A stretch of 64,000 nt of DNA from Sagittula stellata E-37 (GTDB lineage Bacteria > Pseudomonadota > Alphaproteobacteria > Rhodobacterales > Rhodobacteraceae), in assembly GCF_039724765.1 (NCBI RefSeq), contig NZ_CP155729.1, forward strand, positions 3,605,501 to 3,669,500. The letters run 5' to 3'. Shown here piece by piece: positions 53,541 through 63,155 of the stretch. The notes beneath the pieces are model-generated. The model worked only from the letters and a program-made list of their open reading frames with translations, was not told the DNA's origin and did not search any database. The position numbers and the translations under genes were made by a program. Within the stretch, counting starts at the first letter, position 1; every line of letters begins with the position of its first letter.

Positions 53541-53975
53541 ATGATCGACGGAATGGACCTGGAGACCGTCAAGCCGGAAGATTTCGGTCGAACCTTGCGC
53601 GGTTTTGGCGTCAACCTGCTCGTGCGCGACGTTCGGGACGAGGCGGAGCGTCTGTCTGCGGTCTTCGGCATGACAGCGCATCGGGTCAGCGACGATTTCG
53701 CCATCCTCCTCTACGGACCGCAGGTGTTCCAGCTTCATTCCGACGGCACCTACCACGCCAACCCCCTGCTGTCGCTCGTCCCCGAGCAGCCGCCGCGCGG
53801 GGCCGGTCTGGAACTGCGCCTGTTCGAAACCGACCCGGACCAGGCCACGGCCCGCGCCGGTGCGCACGGCTTCCACGTGCTGCAACCGCCGACCGACAAG
53901 CCGCATGGCCTGCGCGAAGCCTATCTGCTTTGCCCGGACGGTTACGCCTGGGTGCCATCACGTCCGCTGGACTGA
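53541..53975 (+). CDS. VOC-superfamily (glyoxalase-like) protein
   Basis: A 144-residue single-domain protein with the beta-alpha-beta-beta-beta form of the vicinal oxygen chelate fold: FGVNLLVRDVRDEAERLSAVFGM, then FAILLYGPQVFQLHSD, and later GAHGFHVLQPPTDKPHGLREAYLLCPDGYAWVPS. Some metal-ligand positions are kept (His and Glu in the C-terminal half). A dioxygenase, isomerase or resistance-protein role cannot be chosen. It starts 36 bases before the topoisomerase gene and may be co-transcribed. Confidence 0.8.
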   Translation: MIDGMDLETVKPEDFGRTLRGFGVNLLVRDVRDEAERLSAVFGMTAHRVSDDFAILLYGPQVFQLHSDGTYHANPLLSLVPEQPPRGAGLELRLFETDPDQATARAGAHGFHVLQPPTDKPHGLREAYLLCPDGYAWVPSRPLD

Positions 53976-54011
53976 CGGGAACCGGCGGGGTCCTTCGCGG
54001 GTTCTCGGAAC

Positions 54012-54983
54012 ATGCTCGCCACGGTGTCCCTCACGTATTATCCCGACTCGCGCCCCGGCATCAGCCGACTGAGATGCGGACGTGGCTTTTCTTACATTGC
54101 ACCGGACGGCACCCGGATCGATGACCGGACGGAGCGCGCGCGGATCAAGGCCCTGGCGGTGCCGCCCGCCTACGAAGACGTCTGGATCTGCCCGTTGCCC
54201 GACGGGCACCTTCAGGCGACCGGGCGCGATGCCCGCAGCCGCAAGCAGTATCGCTACCACCCGGACTGGCGAACCTGGCGCGATGCCCGGAAGTACGACC
54301 ATCTGCACAGTTTCGGAGAGATGCTGCCCGGTCTCAGACGGCGCATAAGACGGACGCTGCGGCAGAGCGAGGTCGGCGATCACGCCTTTGCCCTCGCCGC
54401 GATACTGGCGTTGCTGGACCGCGCCTCTTTGCGGATCGGCACAGCCGATTATGCGCGCGAGAACAAGACCTATGGTGCCACCACACTGAAACGGCGCCAC
54501 GTCGCACTCGACGGCGACGGGTTGCGCTTCCGCTTCGCCGCGAAAGGCGGCAAGCGCGTCGACAAGTCGTTGCAGGACCGGACGCTAAACCGCATCCTGA
54601 CCCGCATGGGCGACCTGCCCGGCCCCGAACTCGTCAAATGGATCGACGACGATGGTGCGCGGCACGCCGTCAGCTCGGGCGAGGTCAACGCCTGGCTGGA
54701 GGACATCACCGGCACCGAGGGCCTGACCGCCAAGACGTTCCGCACCTGGAACGGCACGGTCGCCGCGCTTGAAGCCGCCGAGCAGGCAGACAAGCCCACG
54801 ATCAAGGCGATGGCGGAGGCGGCGTCCGACCGCCTTCATAACACGCCCGCCATCGCGCGTTCTGCCTACATTCACCCCAGGGTCATCGCCTTGGCCGAGG
54901 CGCCGCGCGACCTTTCGGGCTCACCGGATGTGCGCGGTCTGCGCCGCAGCGAATGCCTGCTGATGCACCTGCTGTCGGATTGA
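54012..54983 (+). CDS. DNA topoisomerase IB
   Basis: A 323-residue poxvirus-type IB topoisomerase, which nicks one strand and relaxes supercoils without ATP. The N-terminal part has GFSYIAPDGTRI and LAVPPAYEDVWICP; the catalytic domain has RIGTADYARENKTYGATTL, the arginine and lysine pentad region, and the active tyrosine Y286 in ARSAYIHPRV. Bacterial homologues are scattered and their cellular role is uncertain. It may be co-transcribed with the VOC gene before it. Confidence 0.92.
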   Translation: MLATVSLTYYPDSRPGISRLRCGRGFSYIAPDGTRIDDRTERARIKALAVPPAYEDVWICPLPDGHLQATGRDARSRKQYRYHPDWRTWRDARKYDHLHSFGEMLPGLRRRIRRTLRQSEVGDHAFALAAILALLDRASLRIGTADYARENKTYGATTLKRRHVALDGDGLRFRFAAKGGKRVDKSLQDRTLNRILTRMGDLPGPELVKWIDDDGARHAVSSGEVNAWLEDITGTEGLTAKTFRTWNGTVAALEAAEQADKPTIKAMAEAASDRLHNTPAIARSAYIHPRVIALAEAPRDLSGSPDVRGLRRSECLLMHLLSD

Positions 54984-55030
54984 CTTCGGAGGCCGCACCA
55001 CGTGCAATACGCGGACCAAAGGAGGCTCAG

Positions 55031-55786
55031 ATGAACGCACCACAAACCCGACCGAACCTTGACCACTGGCAGGAGCGCGTCGATCTGGCCGCGGCCTTTC
55101 GATGGACGGTCCGCCTCAACATGCATGAGGCCGTGGCCAACCACTTCTCGCTTGCCGTGAACGACGACGGATCGAAGTTCCTGATGAACCCGAACCAGAT
55201 GCATTTCTCGCGCGTACGCGCCTCGGACCTGCTGTTGGTGGACGCGAACGACCCTGCCACGCTGGACCGCCCCGGCGCCCCCGATCCGACGGCCTGGGGC
55301 CTGCACGGAGCGCTGCACCGCCATTGCCCGCATGCCCGCTGCGCTATGCATGTGCACTCGGTCCATGCGACCGTCCTCGCCTGCCTGAAGGACAAGCGCC
55401 TTCCCCCGCTGGATCAGACCTGTGCGATGTTCTTCAACCGCGTCGCCATCGACGATTCCTATGGCGGGCTGGCCTTCGAGGAGGAAGGCGAACGTTGCGC
55501 GCAACTCTTGCAGGATCCGAAGGTGAAGACGCTGGTGATGGGCAATCACGGCGTCATGGTAATCGGCGACACGGTGGCCGAGACATGGAACCGTCTCTAC
55601 TACTTCGAGCGCGCCGCACAAACCTACATCACGGCGCTTCAGACCGGCGTGGAACTGGACTTCCTTTCGGACGAGGTCGCCGAGAAGACGGCCCACGAGA
55701 TCGAGACGTACCCGGAACAGGACATCCGCCATCTCGCCGAACTGAAGGCGATTCTGGATATCGAAGGGTCAGACTACGCGGCTTGA
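55031..55786 (+). CDS. Class II aldolase/adducin-family protein
   Basis: A 251-residue protein with the fuculose-aldolase fold. AAAFRWTVRLNMHEAVANHFSL opens the domain; HCPHARCAMHVHSVHATVLACL gives the HxH zinc ligands and LVMGNHGVMVIGD the third, near the expected spacing. Members cleave or isomerise small sugar phosphates, or act as decarboxylases; the conserved catalytic Glu is not certain here. AAAGGAGG precedes the ATG. Confidence 0.85.
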   Translation: MNAPQTRPNLDHWQERVDLAAAFRWTVRLNMHEAVANHFSLAVNDDGSKFLMNPNQMHFSRVRASDLLLVDANDPATLDRPGAPDPTAWGLHGALHRHCPHARCAMHVHSVHATVLACLKDKRLPPLDQTCAMFFNRVAIDDSYGGLAFEEEGERCAQLLQDPKVKTLVMGNHGVMVIGDTVAETWNRLYYFERAAQTYITALQTGVELDFLSDEVAEKTAHEIETYPEQDIRHLAELKAILDIEGSDYAA

Positions 55787-55814
55787 CCGTGGGTCCGCGC
55801 CCGACCGACGGGGC

Positions 55815-55838
55815 GGCGGCGCATAGCCCCGCCCTACA
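55815..55838 (-). repeat. Short repeat, copy 1 (overlaps methyltransferase stop codon)
   Basis: On the minus strand this 24-base element, TGTAGGGCGGGGCTATGCGC followed by CGCC, differs by one base from a second copy at 58981-59004 in the opposite orientation. It can form a GGCGG/CCGCC stem and lies at the end of the methyltransferase gene, which is convergent with the aldolase-like gene. Confidence 0.6.
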
Positions 55839-56457
55839 CCGGTATGCGCTTGAGGGTCAGGATGCGGCTGAGGTCCTTCGCATGTTCCCCTTTGGCCGAA
55901 GCGCCATAGATCGGCACTTCTGTCCACGACGCCTCGGCTGTGCCGGCCAGTGCCGAAATGGCCGCGTCGTAGCCCTTGTCGACCCAATGCGCGGCATTGA
56001 CGGATAGGACGGCGATGCTGCCGGGCCGGATCACGCGCAAGACCTCGGGAAGCGCCTCTGGCCCGACATGCCCATGGGTAAAGGTGCCGGAACTCACCGC
56101 ACCGGCGAAGGCGCCGTCGTCGACCGGCAGGCGCTCCAGCAAGTTACCTGTAAAGATCCGGTCGTAAATGCCCTTGCCTTCGGCAACGCTCAGCATCTCC
56201 TGGGACAGGTCCGTCGCCGTGACCGGAGCGATCCCCAGCGTCCGCAGCGCCGCGCCACACAGCCCCGTGCCCGCGCCGAGGTCGATCACGGGTCCGGTCC
56301 CGCCGCCGTCGCGATAGGCTTGGGCGACGTGCATCGGCAGGACGTAGTCCATGTCTTCGGCAAACGCGGCATCGTAGGTTTGCGCCCAGTCTCGGTAGAG
56401 CGCGATGTTGTCGTCGGGTGTATCCAGCCCGTAGGCCGCTTCCAGATCCTGTGCCAT
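55834..56457 (-). CDS. SAM-dependent methyltransferase
   Basis: A 207-residue class I methyltransferase. Motif I is PVIDLGAGTGLCGAALRTLG, followed by TATDLSQEMLSVA and the motif IV-like GAVSSGTFTHGH. It resembles UbiE/Methyltransf_11 proteins of small-molecule type. The acceptor is unknown. Its stop codon lies inside a short repeated element. The N-terminal segment DNIALYRDWAQTYDAAF is usual for this group. Confidence 0.85.
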   Translation of the reverse strand: MAQDLEAAYGLDTPDDNIALYRDWAQTYDAAFAEDMDYVLPMHVAQAYRDGGGTGPVIDLGAGTGLCGAALRTLGIAPVTATDLSQEMLSVAEGKGIYDRIFTGNLLERLPVDDGAFAGAVSSGTFTHGHVGPEALPEVLRVIRPGSIAVLSVNAAHWVDKGYDAAISALAGTAEASWTEVPIYGASAKGEHAKDLSRILTLKRIPV

Positions 56458-56548
56458 GGCAAGAGTCTAACGCGGAACGCACGCACCCCGCAATTGCGCA
56501 GCTCTTCCGGCCAAAATCACCTACCGACGCGACGGACGCTTTGCCGTT

Positions 56549-57019
56549 TCAGTTCGACCGCAACCCGGTTTCGACCAATATGCCTTTGCGCTTGGCTTCG
56601 TAGTAGTAGCCCTTGGCATACCACATAATCGAGTCGTCCCAGTCGCCATCGGCCACCATATACGCGCCCTTGAGGTACTTCAGCGCATACTGAAGGTTGG
56701 TCTCCGCATCGAGAAGATCGGGGGCAGACCCGCGGAATCCCATGGTGCGTGCGGTGGCAGGCAGGATCTGGAAGAGTCCCCAGTATGGGCCGTTCCGGGC
56801 TTTCGGGTTGTGCGTGCTTTCCCGGACGGCGAGGCGATGCACCAACGGGCGAGGCAGCCCGTAGTGATCGGACCACTTGTTAATGGCGTCGCGCAATTCG
56901 GGCGTTTCGTTTGGGAAAAGCGGCAGCGCATCGACGGGCTTTTCGACGGGCTCCGGCTTCGGCGCGGAACAGGCCGCAGTAAGGGCCAGCATGAGGATCA
57001 ACGTAAGGCGTGGCAGCAT
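56549..57019 (-). CDS. Lytic transglycosylase lipoprotein (SLT domain)
   Basis: A 156-residue lipoprotein. The signal LILMLALTAAC ends in a lipobox with the acylated Cys near residue 17. The transglycosylase core contains HRLAVRESTHNPKARNGPYWGLFQILPATARTMGF, with the catalytic Glu in RES and the GLFQI motif, and later NLQYALKYLKGAYM. It cleaves peptidoglycan strands non-hydrolytically. The domain is short but appears complete. GGAGAG precedes the ATG at 57019. Confidence 0.87.
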   Translation of the reverse strand: MLPRLTLILMLALTAACSAPKPEPVEKPVDALPLFPNETPELRDAINKWSDHYGLPRPLVHRLAVRESTHNPKARNGPYWGLFQILPATARTMGFRGSAPDLLDAETNLQYALKYLKGAYMVADGDWDDSIMWYAKGYYYEAKRKGILVETGLRSN

Positions 57020-57456
57020 GAGTCTCTCCGTGAACGGAGATCTCTTACGGCGAGAGGCACGCGCCAAGCGAGTCCCTCCTGAAAGCATCGGCGAAGCCTT
57101 GCCAATGGCGGGCGGACCGGATGTTCCAACAGCAAAACAAAGAGGCACATCGGCCCCCCAAGCCTGGACCCTCGCCAGCACGGCGCCCTCGCTCCGAAGC
57201 GGCTGGCCGGGTGATCAAGTTCTCCTCCGATATGTGGCCGTCGCTTTCATAAGCCGCCTCGCCCGATCTGGCAGGTGCGCGTACAGCAATGGCCTTCTGG
57301 ACCTTCGACAAGCGTCCCTCCGCACCGTTCGATTTCTGAGGATGCGGGACAAGCCTCCTTTAATGTCCTCGACCCGAATGCACACGACAAGACACGTTGG
57401 GAAAAGGGATTATTGAAATACTTGCCAAATTCCATTGCCGACGCCACCTATGCCTC
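57020..57456. other. 437-base intergenic region with no recognised gene
   Basis: It lies between the divergent transglycosylase and SDR genes and must hold both promoters. Short open frames exist on both strands but none has a ribosome site with a plausible protein. No repeat, hairpin or RNA gene stood out. The last 80 bases are A+T-rich, in keeping with a promoter of the gene at 57457. Confidence 0.45.
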
Positions 57457-58332
57457 ATGACAAAGACCCTTCTATCCCTCGGCCATGGCTTCTCGGCGCG
57501 CTTTCTGGCAGCGGACCTTCTGGCCGAAGGATGGCGCGTCATCGGAACCACCCGATCCGCAAACAAGCTCGGTCCACTGGAAGCGACCGGCGTGGAGGCG
57601 ATCCTGTGGACGCACGACTCCGTGGCGCGGGCCTTGTCAGAGGCCACGCACGTGCTGATGAGCGCCGCCCCGGACGCGGAAGGCGATCCGGCATTGCGGC
57701 TGATCGGCCCGGAACTGGCGGATCGGGCCGGTGGACTGGCGTGGGTCGGTTACCTCTCCACGACCGGCGTGTACGGCAACGCCGACGGCGCCTGGGTCGA
57801 CGAGACTTCGCCGCTCGACGGGCATTCGCGCCGCGCTCGCGCCCGGATCGAGGCCGAGGCCGCATGGCGCGCCATTCCCGGCCTGCCGGTCCACAGTTTC
57901 CGCCTCGCGGGCATCTACGGCCCCGGTCGAGGCCCGTTCGAGAAGCTGCGAAACGGCACAGCCCGCCGCATCATCAAGGACGACCAGATATTCTCGCGCA
58001 TTCATGGCGAGGACATCTCGCAGGTGCTGCGTGCCTCCATCGCGCGCCCCAACCCGGGCGCGGCTTACAACGTTTGCGACGACGAGCCGGCGCCGCCGCA
58101 GGACGTCATCGCCTTCGCCGCCGAACTGCTTGACGTGCCGCCGCCTCCCGAAGTGGCATTCGAGGACGCCGACATGTCGCCTATGGCCCGCAGCTTCTAC
58201 GCCGACAACAAGCGCGTTTCGAACCGCCGCATCCGTGAAGAACTGGGTGTCACCCTGCGCTACCCCGACTACAAGTCGGGTCTGCGTGCCGTGCTCGCCG
58301 CTGAAGAGCTGCAGAACGGCTCCGGCCAATGA
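57457..58332 (+). CDS. NAD(P)-binding SDR-family protein (YeeZ-like)
   Basis: A 291-residue atypical short-chain dehydrogenase. The N-terminus LLSLGHGFSARFLAADL is a variant of the GxGxxG dinucleotide site, followed by VIGTTRSANKL, and later YLSTTGVYGNADGAWVDE (with the active-region Tyr) and FRLAGIYGPGRGPFE. YeeZ-type proteins have no known substrate. The ATG overlaps nothing upstream; its stop overlaps the exoD start as ATGA. Confidence 0.85.
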   Translation: MTKTLLSLGHGFSARFLAADLLAEGWRVIGTTRSANKLGPLEATGVEAILWTHDSVARALSEATHVLMSAAPDAEGDPALRLIGPELADRAGGLAWVGYLSTTGVYGNADGAWVDETSPLDGHSRRARARIEAEAAWRAIPGLPVHSFRLAGIYGPGRGPFEKLRNGTARRIIKDDQIFSRIHGEDISQVLRASIARPNPGAAYNVCDDEPAPPQDVIAFAAELLDVPPPPEVAFEDADMSPMARSFYADNKRVSNRRIREELGVTLRYPDYKSGLRAVLAAEELQNGSGQ

Positions 58333-58931
58333 CGCCTCAGGAACGTCCGGCACCGGAAAACCTCAACGCCCTGCTCGACGCCATCAGCCCCGACGAAGGG
58401 CAGGAGCGCGTGTCCGTCGAGAATGTGCTGGACAAGATCGGCGGGCGGTCTTTCTCGGCCGTGATCCTTGTGCCTGCCGTCATTCTCGTATCGCCGATTT
58501 CCGGCATTCCGGGGACGCCCACAATCGGCGGGCTGACCGTGCTGCTGATCACGCTTCAGGCCATGTTCGGACGCAAACACCTGTGGCTCCCGGGCGTGCT
58601 GCGCAGACGTGCCGTATCCGCTGCGCGTCTGCAAAAGGGGATTGACTGGCTGCGCAAACCGGCAGGTTGGATGGACCGCCACAGCCACAACAGGCTGCGA
58701 ATTCTCGTCAGCGGCCCCGCCCGCTTTGTGGCCTACCTGACATGCTCGATCATGGCACTCAGCTGGCCGCCGCTTGAACTGTTGCCCTTTTTCACCAGCT
58801 TCAGCGCCGGCGCGGTGGCCATGATCATGTATGGGCTGATGGTCCGCGACGGTGCCTATACCCTCGCAGGATACATCCAGACCGGCCTGCTTTACATGAT
58901 CCTGCTGTCGGTCTGGGCGGGGATCGTCTAA
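58329..58931 (+). CDS. exoD: ExoD-family membrane protein
   Basis: A 200-residue membrane protein of the ExoD family, named after a rhizobial gene needed for exopolysaccharide synthesis and alkaline tolerance. It has SFSAVILVPAVILVSPISGIPGTPTIGGL and two further C-terminal membrane pairs. The molecular function is not known. The ATG overlaps the SDR stop codon, so the two genes are coupled. A short repeat lies between its end and dxs. Confidence 0.87.
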   Translation: MTPQERPAPENLNALLDAISPDEGQERVSVENVLDKIGGRSFSAVILVPAVILVSPISGIPGTPTIGGLTVLLITLQAMFGRKHLWLPGVLRRRAVSAARLQKGIDWLRKPAGWMDRHSHNRLRILVSGPARFVAYLTCSIMALSWPPLELLPFFTSFSAGAVAMIMYGLMVRDGAYTLAGYIQTGLLYMILLSVWAGIV

Positions 58932-58980
58932 GCGCGACAGCCCGACCTGCGCGTGTCCGGCCCAATTTGGCGTGATGCGA

Positions 58981-59004
58981 TGTAGGGCGGGGCTGTGCGC
59001 CGCC
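58981..59004 (+). repeat. Short repeat, copy 2 (between exoD and dxs)
   Basis: TGTAGGGCGGGGCTGTGCGC followed by CGCC, one base different from the copy at 55815-55838 and in opposite orientation. It lies between convergent genes, as does the first copy, and may work as a terminator-like hairpin. Confidence 0.6.
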
Positions 59005-59010
59005 CAGCCT

Positions 59011-60960
59011 TCAGGCCCGCTTGTCCAGCCGTTCGACCCCCAGCGCGGACAGCACCTTCGCCTCGATGTCCTCTGCGTTCAGTTGCGCCACAGCGTACAT
59101 GTCGCGCGGGCTTGCCTGGTCGATGAAGATGTCGGGCAGAACCATGCTGCGGTACTTCAGGCCGCGATCAAAGACACCTTCCTCGGCCAGAAGCTGCGCC
59201 ACATGTGACCCGAAGCCACCCACCGCCCCTTCTTCGACGGTGATCAGAGCCTCGTGTTCGCGCGCGAGCCGCAGCACCAGATCACGGTCGAGCGGCTTGG
59301 CGAAACGTGCATCCGCCACGGTAACCGACACGCCTCGGGCCTCCAGCGCCTCTGCCGCTTTGATGCTCTCGCCAAGGCGCGTCCCGAAGGACAGGATGGC
59401 GACCCGCGTGCCTTCGCGCATCACCCGGCCCACACCGATCTGTAACGGCACGCCACGCACCGGCATCTCGACGCCTTCGCCCTCGCCACGCGGATAACGG
59501 AAGGCGATGGGGCCTTCGTCATGCGCGGCTGCGGTGGCGACCATGTGCTTCAGTTCGGCTTCGTCGGCGGCGGCCATGACCACGAACCCGGGCAGGTTCG
59601 ACAGGTAGGCGACGTCGTAGGACCCGGCATGCGTCGCACCGTCCGCACCGACGAGGCCCGCCCGGTCGATGGCAAAGCGCACAGGCAGCCGCTGGATGGC
59701 CACGTCGTGCACGACCTGGTCGTAGCCGCGTTGCAGGAAGGTGGAGTACATCGCGCAGAACGGGCGCATGCCCCCTGCGGCAAGACCCGCGCTAAACGTC
59801 ACGCCGTGCTGCTCGGCGATACCCACGTCGAAGCACCGCGACGGATAACGCTCCGCAAACAGATCCAACCCGGTGCCATCCGGCATCGCGGCTGTCACCG
59901 CGCAGATACGACTGTCTTCCGCCGCCTCCTGCATGAGCGCCTCGGCGAATACCTTGGTGTAGGACGGCGCGTTCGACGGCGACTTCTTCTGCTCCCCCGT
60001 GACAACGTCGAACTTCGCCCGGGCATGGCCTTTGTCGGCGGCATGCTCCGCGTGGCTGTAGCCCTTGCCCTTGCGGGTCAGCGCGTGGATCAGGATCGGC
60101 CCCGTCGCCCGCGCCTTCACCGTGCGCAGCACGGGCAGCAACTGGTCAAGATCGTGCCCGTCAATCGGGCCGAGGTAGGAAAACCCCAGTTCCTCGAACA
60201 GTGTGCCCCCGACCGCCATCCCTTTCAGCATTTCCTTGGCGCGTTTGGCGCCTTCGCGGAACGGTTCCGGCAGCAGCGATACCGCGCCTTTCGCGGCGGC
60301 CTTCAGGTCGTGAAACGGCGCCTCGGCATACAGCCGGGTCAGGTAGGAGGACAACGCGCCGGTCGGCGGCGCTATGCTCATCTCGTTGTCGTTCAGGATG
60401 ACGATCAAGCGTTTCTTCAGGTGGCCGGCGTTGTTCAGCGCCTCAAAGGCCATACCGGCGCTCATTGCACCGTCCCCAATCACCGCAATGGCGTCACCGT
60501 GACCGGTGTCGCACGCCCCCCCCAGATCACGCGCGACGGCAAATCCCAGCGCGGCGGAAATCGAAGTGGACGAATGCGCCGCCCCGAACGGATCGTAGGG
60601 CGACTCCGAACGCTTGGTGAACCCCGACAGACCGTCCTTCTGCCGAAGGGTCCGGATGCGGTCGCGCCGCCCGGTCAGGATCTTGTGCGGGTAACACTGG
60701 TGCGACACATCCCAGATGATCTTGTCGCGCGGTGCGTCAAAGACCGAATGCAGCGCCACGGTCAGCTCGATCACACCCAGACCGGCGCCGAGGTGACCGC
60801 CGGTTTCCGACACGGTAGAGATCGTCTCTTCCCGCAACTCCTGCGCCACGCGCTTCAACTCCGCGTCGGAGAACTGCTTGAGGTCGGCAGGGTTATGAAC
60901 CCGGTCGAGCAAGGGCGTCTCGGGGCGGTTCGGACGGGTGTCGGACGTGGTATCGGGCAT
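59011..60960 (-). CDS. dxs: 1-deoxy-D-xylulose-5-phosphate synthase
   Basis: A 649-residue thiamine-diphosphate enzyme that condenses pyruvate and glyceraldehyde 3-phosphate in the first step of the MEP isoprenoid pathway. [32 protein letters not shown], and [18 protein letters not shown] form the cofactor site; [18 protein letters not shown] follows later. The ATG at 60960 lacks a close ribosome site (GAGAGGACC is about 12 bases away); ATG at 60996 is a weaker option. ispA lies upstream on the same strand. Confidence 0.95.
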   Translation of the reverse strand: MPDTTSDTRPNRPETPLLDRVHNPADLKQFSDAELKRVAQELREETISTVSETGGHLGAGLGVIELTVALHSVFDAPRDKIIWDVSHQCYPHKILTGRRDRIRTLRQKDGLSGFTKRSESPYDPFGAAHSSTSISAALGFAVARDLGGACDTGHGDAIAVIGDGAMSAGMAFEALNNAGHLKKRLIVILNDNEMSIAPPTGALSSYLTRLYAEAPFHDLKAAAKGAVSLLPEPFREGAKRAKEMLKGMAVGGTLFEELGFSYLGPIDGHDLDQLLPVLRTVKARATGPILIHALTRKGKGYSHAEHAADKGHARAKFDVVTGEQKKSPSNAPSYTKVFAEALMQEAAEDSRICAVTAAMPDGTGLDLFAERYPSRCFDVGIAEQHGVTFSAGLAAGGMRPFCAMYSTFLQRGYDQVVHDVAIQRLPVRFAIDRAGLVGADGATHAGSYDVAYLSNLPGFVVMAAADEAELKHMVATAAAHDEGPIAFRYPRGEGEGVEMPVRGVPLQIGVGRVMREGTRVAILSFGTRLGESIKAAEALEARGVSVTVADARFAKPLDRDLVLRLAREHEALITVEEGAVGGFGSHVAQLLAEEGVFDRGLKYRSMVLPDIFIDQASPRDMYAVAQLNAEDIEAKVLSALGVERLDKRA

Positions 60961-61040
60961 GGTGCGGACTGGGTCCTCTCTTGGCTCAACGTCCATGTAG
61001 GGCACTTGGGCGTCAAGGCCCGGGCAAAGGACGGCGTGCG

Positions 61041-61949
61041 TCAGTTCCGCCGCGAGATAACGAAGCGGGCGGCGTCCCGCAAGGCGTCTGCCGCGTCTCC
61101 GTATAGGTCGAGGGAAGTGCAGGCTTCGTGCACGAGTTCCTGAGCCCGCGCCTTCGCGCCCTCCATCCCGAGCAGGCTGACGAAGGTCGCCTTTCCGCGA
61201 TCGGCGTCCTTGCCCACTGCCTTGCCGACCGTGGCGGCATCGCCTTCCACGTCCAGCACGTCGTCCCAGATCTGGAACGCGAGGCCAAGGCAGTCACCGT
61301 AGCGTCGCAGGGGGCCGGTGCTTTGCCCCGCCATCACGGCGCCCGCCCCGCAGGACCATGAGATCAGCGCGCCGGTCTTGCCGGCCTGAAGGGCGGTGAT
61401 CTCTTCCAGCGTCAGCGGGGTCTGTGCGCTCTCGGCGGCGATATCGCGCGCTTGACCGCCGACCATGCCCCGCAACCCCGCCGCCGTAGCAAGCCCCGCG
61501 ACAAGTTCCAGGCGGCGGTCCGCAGGACAGGCCGTGTGCGTCACCAACTGGAAGGCCAGGGCCTGCAGCGCATCGCCGGCCAGTACCGCCGTGGTTTCGT
61601 CCCACTTGCGGTGCACGGTCGGCTTTCCGCGCCGCATATCGTCATCGTCCATGCACGGCAGATCGTCGTGAACCAGACTGTAGGCGTGCAATGCCTCGAT
61701 GGCCCCCGCCGCAGGCGCCGCGTGCTGCCGGTCGATGTCGAACAGTCGCGCGCCCTCGATCACCATGAAGGCCCGCAGAGCCTTGCCGCCCTCGACCGCA
61801 TAGCGCATCGCCGCGGCCACCGGCCCGGGCACACCCGACAAGGCGTAGGAAATCTGGCCGTTCGCCAGCTCTGCGGCGCGGGCAAGCGCCGCCTCGAACC
61901 CGAGCGGCGCAATGTCCCCTGTCCGCTCCTGTCCGGCGGCGTCCGTCAT
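61041..61949 (-). CDS. ispA: Polyprenyl (farnesyl) diphosphate synthase
   Basis: A 302-residue prenyltransferase. The first aspartate-rich motif is [18 protein letters not shown] and the second is [42 protein letters not shown] opens the protein. The length and motif type fit farnesyl diphosphate synthase, which supplies quinones, cell-wall lipid carriers and carotenoids. The ATG shares its A with the xseB stop codon (TGATG). dxs follows downstream, so isoprenoid supply genes are grouped. Confidence 0.93.
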   Translation of the reverse strand: MTDAAGQERTGDIAPLGFEAALARAAELANGQISYALSGVPGPVAAAMRYAVEGGKALRAFMVIEGARLFDIDRQHAAPAAGAIEALHAYSLVHDDLPCMDDDDMRRGKPTVHRKWDETTAVLAGDALQALAFQLVTHTACPADRRLELVAGLATAAGLRGMVGGQARDIAAESAQTPLTLEEITALQAGKTGALISWSCGAGAVMAGQSTGPLRRYGDCLGLAFQIWDDVLDVEGDAATVGKAVGKDADRGKATFVSLLGMEGAKARAQELVHEACTSLDLYGDAADALRDAARFVISRRN

Positions 61950-62191
61950 CAGAGACCCTCGACCGGCTTCGTCCCCACGGGATTGCCGTCGCCGTCGAGC
62001 GTGATCGCCGCGACCTTTTCCTCGGCTTCCTTCAGCTTCTGGTCGCAGCGCTTGCGCAATTCCGCGCCGCGTTCATACAGCTTGATCGAGTCTTCCAAAG
62101 CCACGTCGCCACGCTCCAGTGCGCCCACGACACGCTCCAGCTCTGCCATGGCCTGCTCAAAGCTCATCTCGTTCACAGGTTGGTCGCTCAT
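61949..62191 (-). CDS. xseB: Exodeoxyribonuclease VII small subunit
   Basis: An 80-residue protein with the XseB core SFEQAMAELERVVGALERGDVALEDSIKLYERGAELRKRC. With XseA (not in the window) it forms exonuclease VII, which degrades single-stranded DNA. The ATG at 62191 overlaps the stop of the deacetylase-family gene as ATGA, and its own stop overlaps ispA, so it is translated between them. Confidence 0.93.
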   Translation of the reverse strand: MSDQPVNEMSFEQAMAELERVVGALERGDVALEDSIKLYERGAELRKRCDQKLKEAEEKVAAITLDGDGNPVGTKPVEGL

Positions 62192-63114
62192 GAACCCGCC
62201 TCCATCAGGACTTCGACATGCGCCTTCGCCGACGCACTCAGGCCCGCAAGATCATACCCGCCTTCCAAAGTCGAGACCACGCGCCCGCCGGCCGTCTCTG
62301 CCGCGATGTCGCACAGCGCACGCGTCACCCAGCGGAAGTCGTCCACGGTCCAGTTGAGGTTGGCGAGCGGGTCGTCCTGGTGCGCGTCGAACCCGGCCGA
62401 GATGATCAGCAACTCCGGCGCAAAGTCCCGAAGGCGTGGAAAGGCATCGTTCTCGTACCGGGCGCGCATTTCCGCGCCGCCGCTTTCGGGCGGCAACGGC
62501 AGGTTCATGACGTTGTCGTGCGCGCCGCGTTCTTCGGGGCGTCCCGTACCGGGCCAGAGCGGCATCTGCTGCGAGGTGATGAACAGGCTGCGCGCCTCGT
62601 TCCACAACAGGTCCTGCGTGCCGTTGCCGTGGTGCACGTCGAAATCGACCACCGCAACCCGTTCCAGCCCGTGCACATCCAGAGCATGTTTCGCCGCAAG
62701 CGCCGCCGTGCCGAACAGACAGAAGCCCATGGGCGTTTCCGTCTCCGCGTGGTGGCCCGGCGGGCGGGTTGCGCAGAAGACGTTCTGCGCCTCGCCTCCC
62801 ATGACCATGTCGACAGCCTGGATCCCGGCCCCCGCCGCAAGCCGTGCGGCCCGGACGGACCCCCTCGACATCCACGTGTCGGCATCCAGCTGGGCAATAC
62901 CCTGCCCGGGTTCGGCCGCGACGATCCGGTCTATGTAGCGTTGTGGATGCACCCGGCGGAGTTCCTCGTCCGTAGCTTCGCGCGCCGTAACGCGGTGCAG
63001 GTCGAGCGCCTGCAACGCGTGCAGGACATGTTCCAGCCGGGCCACGCGTTCCGGATGGCCATCCGGTGTCACATGCTCAAGGCAATCGGCATGGGTTATC
63101 AGTGCGGTCGTCAT
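62188..63114 (-). CDS. Histone-deacetylase-family hydrolase
   Basis: A 308-residue zinc-dependent hydrolase of the class II HDAC/acetylpolyamine amidohydrolase superfamily. RPPGHHAETETPMGFCLF holds the paired active histidines, VVDFDVHHGNGTQDLL the zinc ligands, and ISAGFDAHQDDPL the third. Bacterial members deacetylate polyamines or small amides. The ATG at 63114 is chosen because GAGGGAGAG lies a normal distance before it. It begins the xseB-ispA-dxs transcript. Confidence 0.92.
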   Translation of the reverse strand: MTTALITHADCLEHVTPDGHPERVARLEHVLHALQALDLHRVTAREATDEELRRVHPQRYIDRIVAAEPGQGIAQLDADTWMSRGSVRAARLAAGAGIQAVDMVMGGEAQNVFCATRPPGHHAETETPMGFCLFGTAALAAKHALDVHGLERVAVVDFDVHHGNGTQDLLWNEARSLFITSQQMPLWPGTGRPEERGAHDNVMNLPLPPESGGAEMRARYENDAFPRLRDFAPELLIISAGFDAHQDDPLANLNWTVDDFRWVTRALCDIAAETAGGRVVSTLEGGYDLAGLSASAKAHVEVLMEAGS

Positions 63115-63155
63115 GACGCTCTCCCTCGAATTCACCTGAGAAGCGTAGCCGTGCG

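Noticed and set aside
57045..57311. Short minus-strand frame between the transglycosylase and SDR genes
   Set aside because: No ribosome site, composition like a shadow frame, and it ends against the start of the transglycosylase gene.
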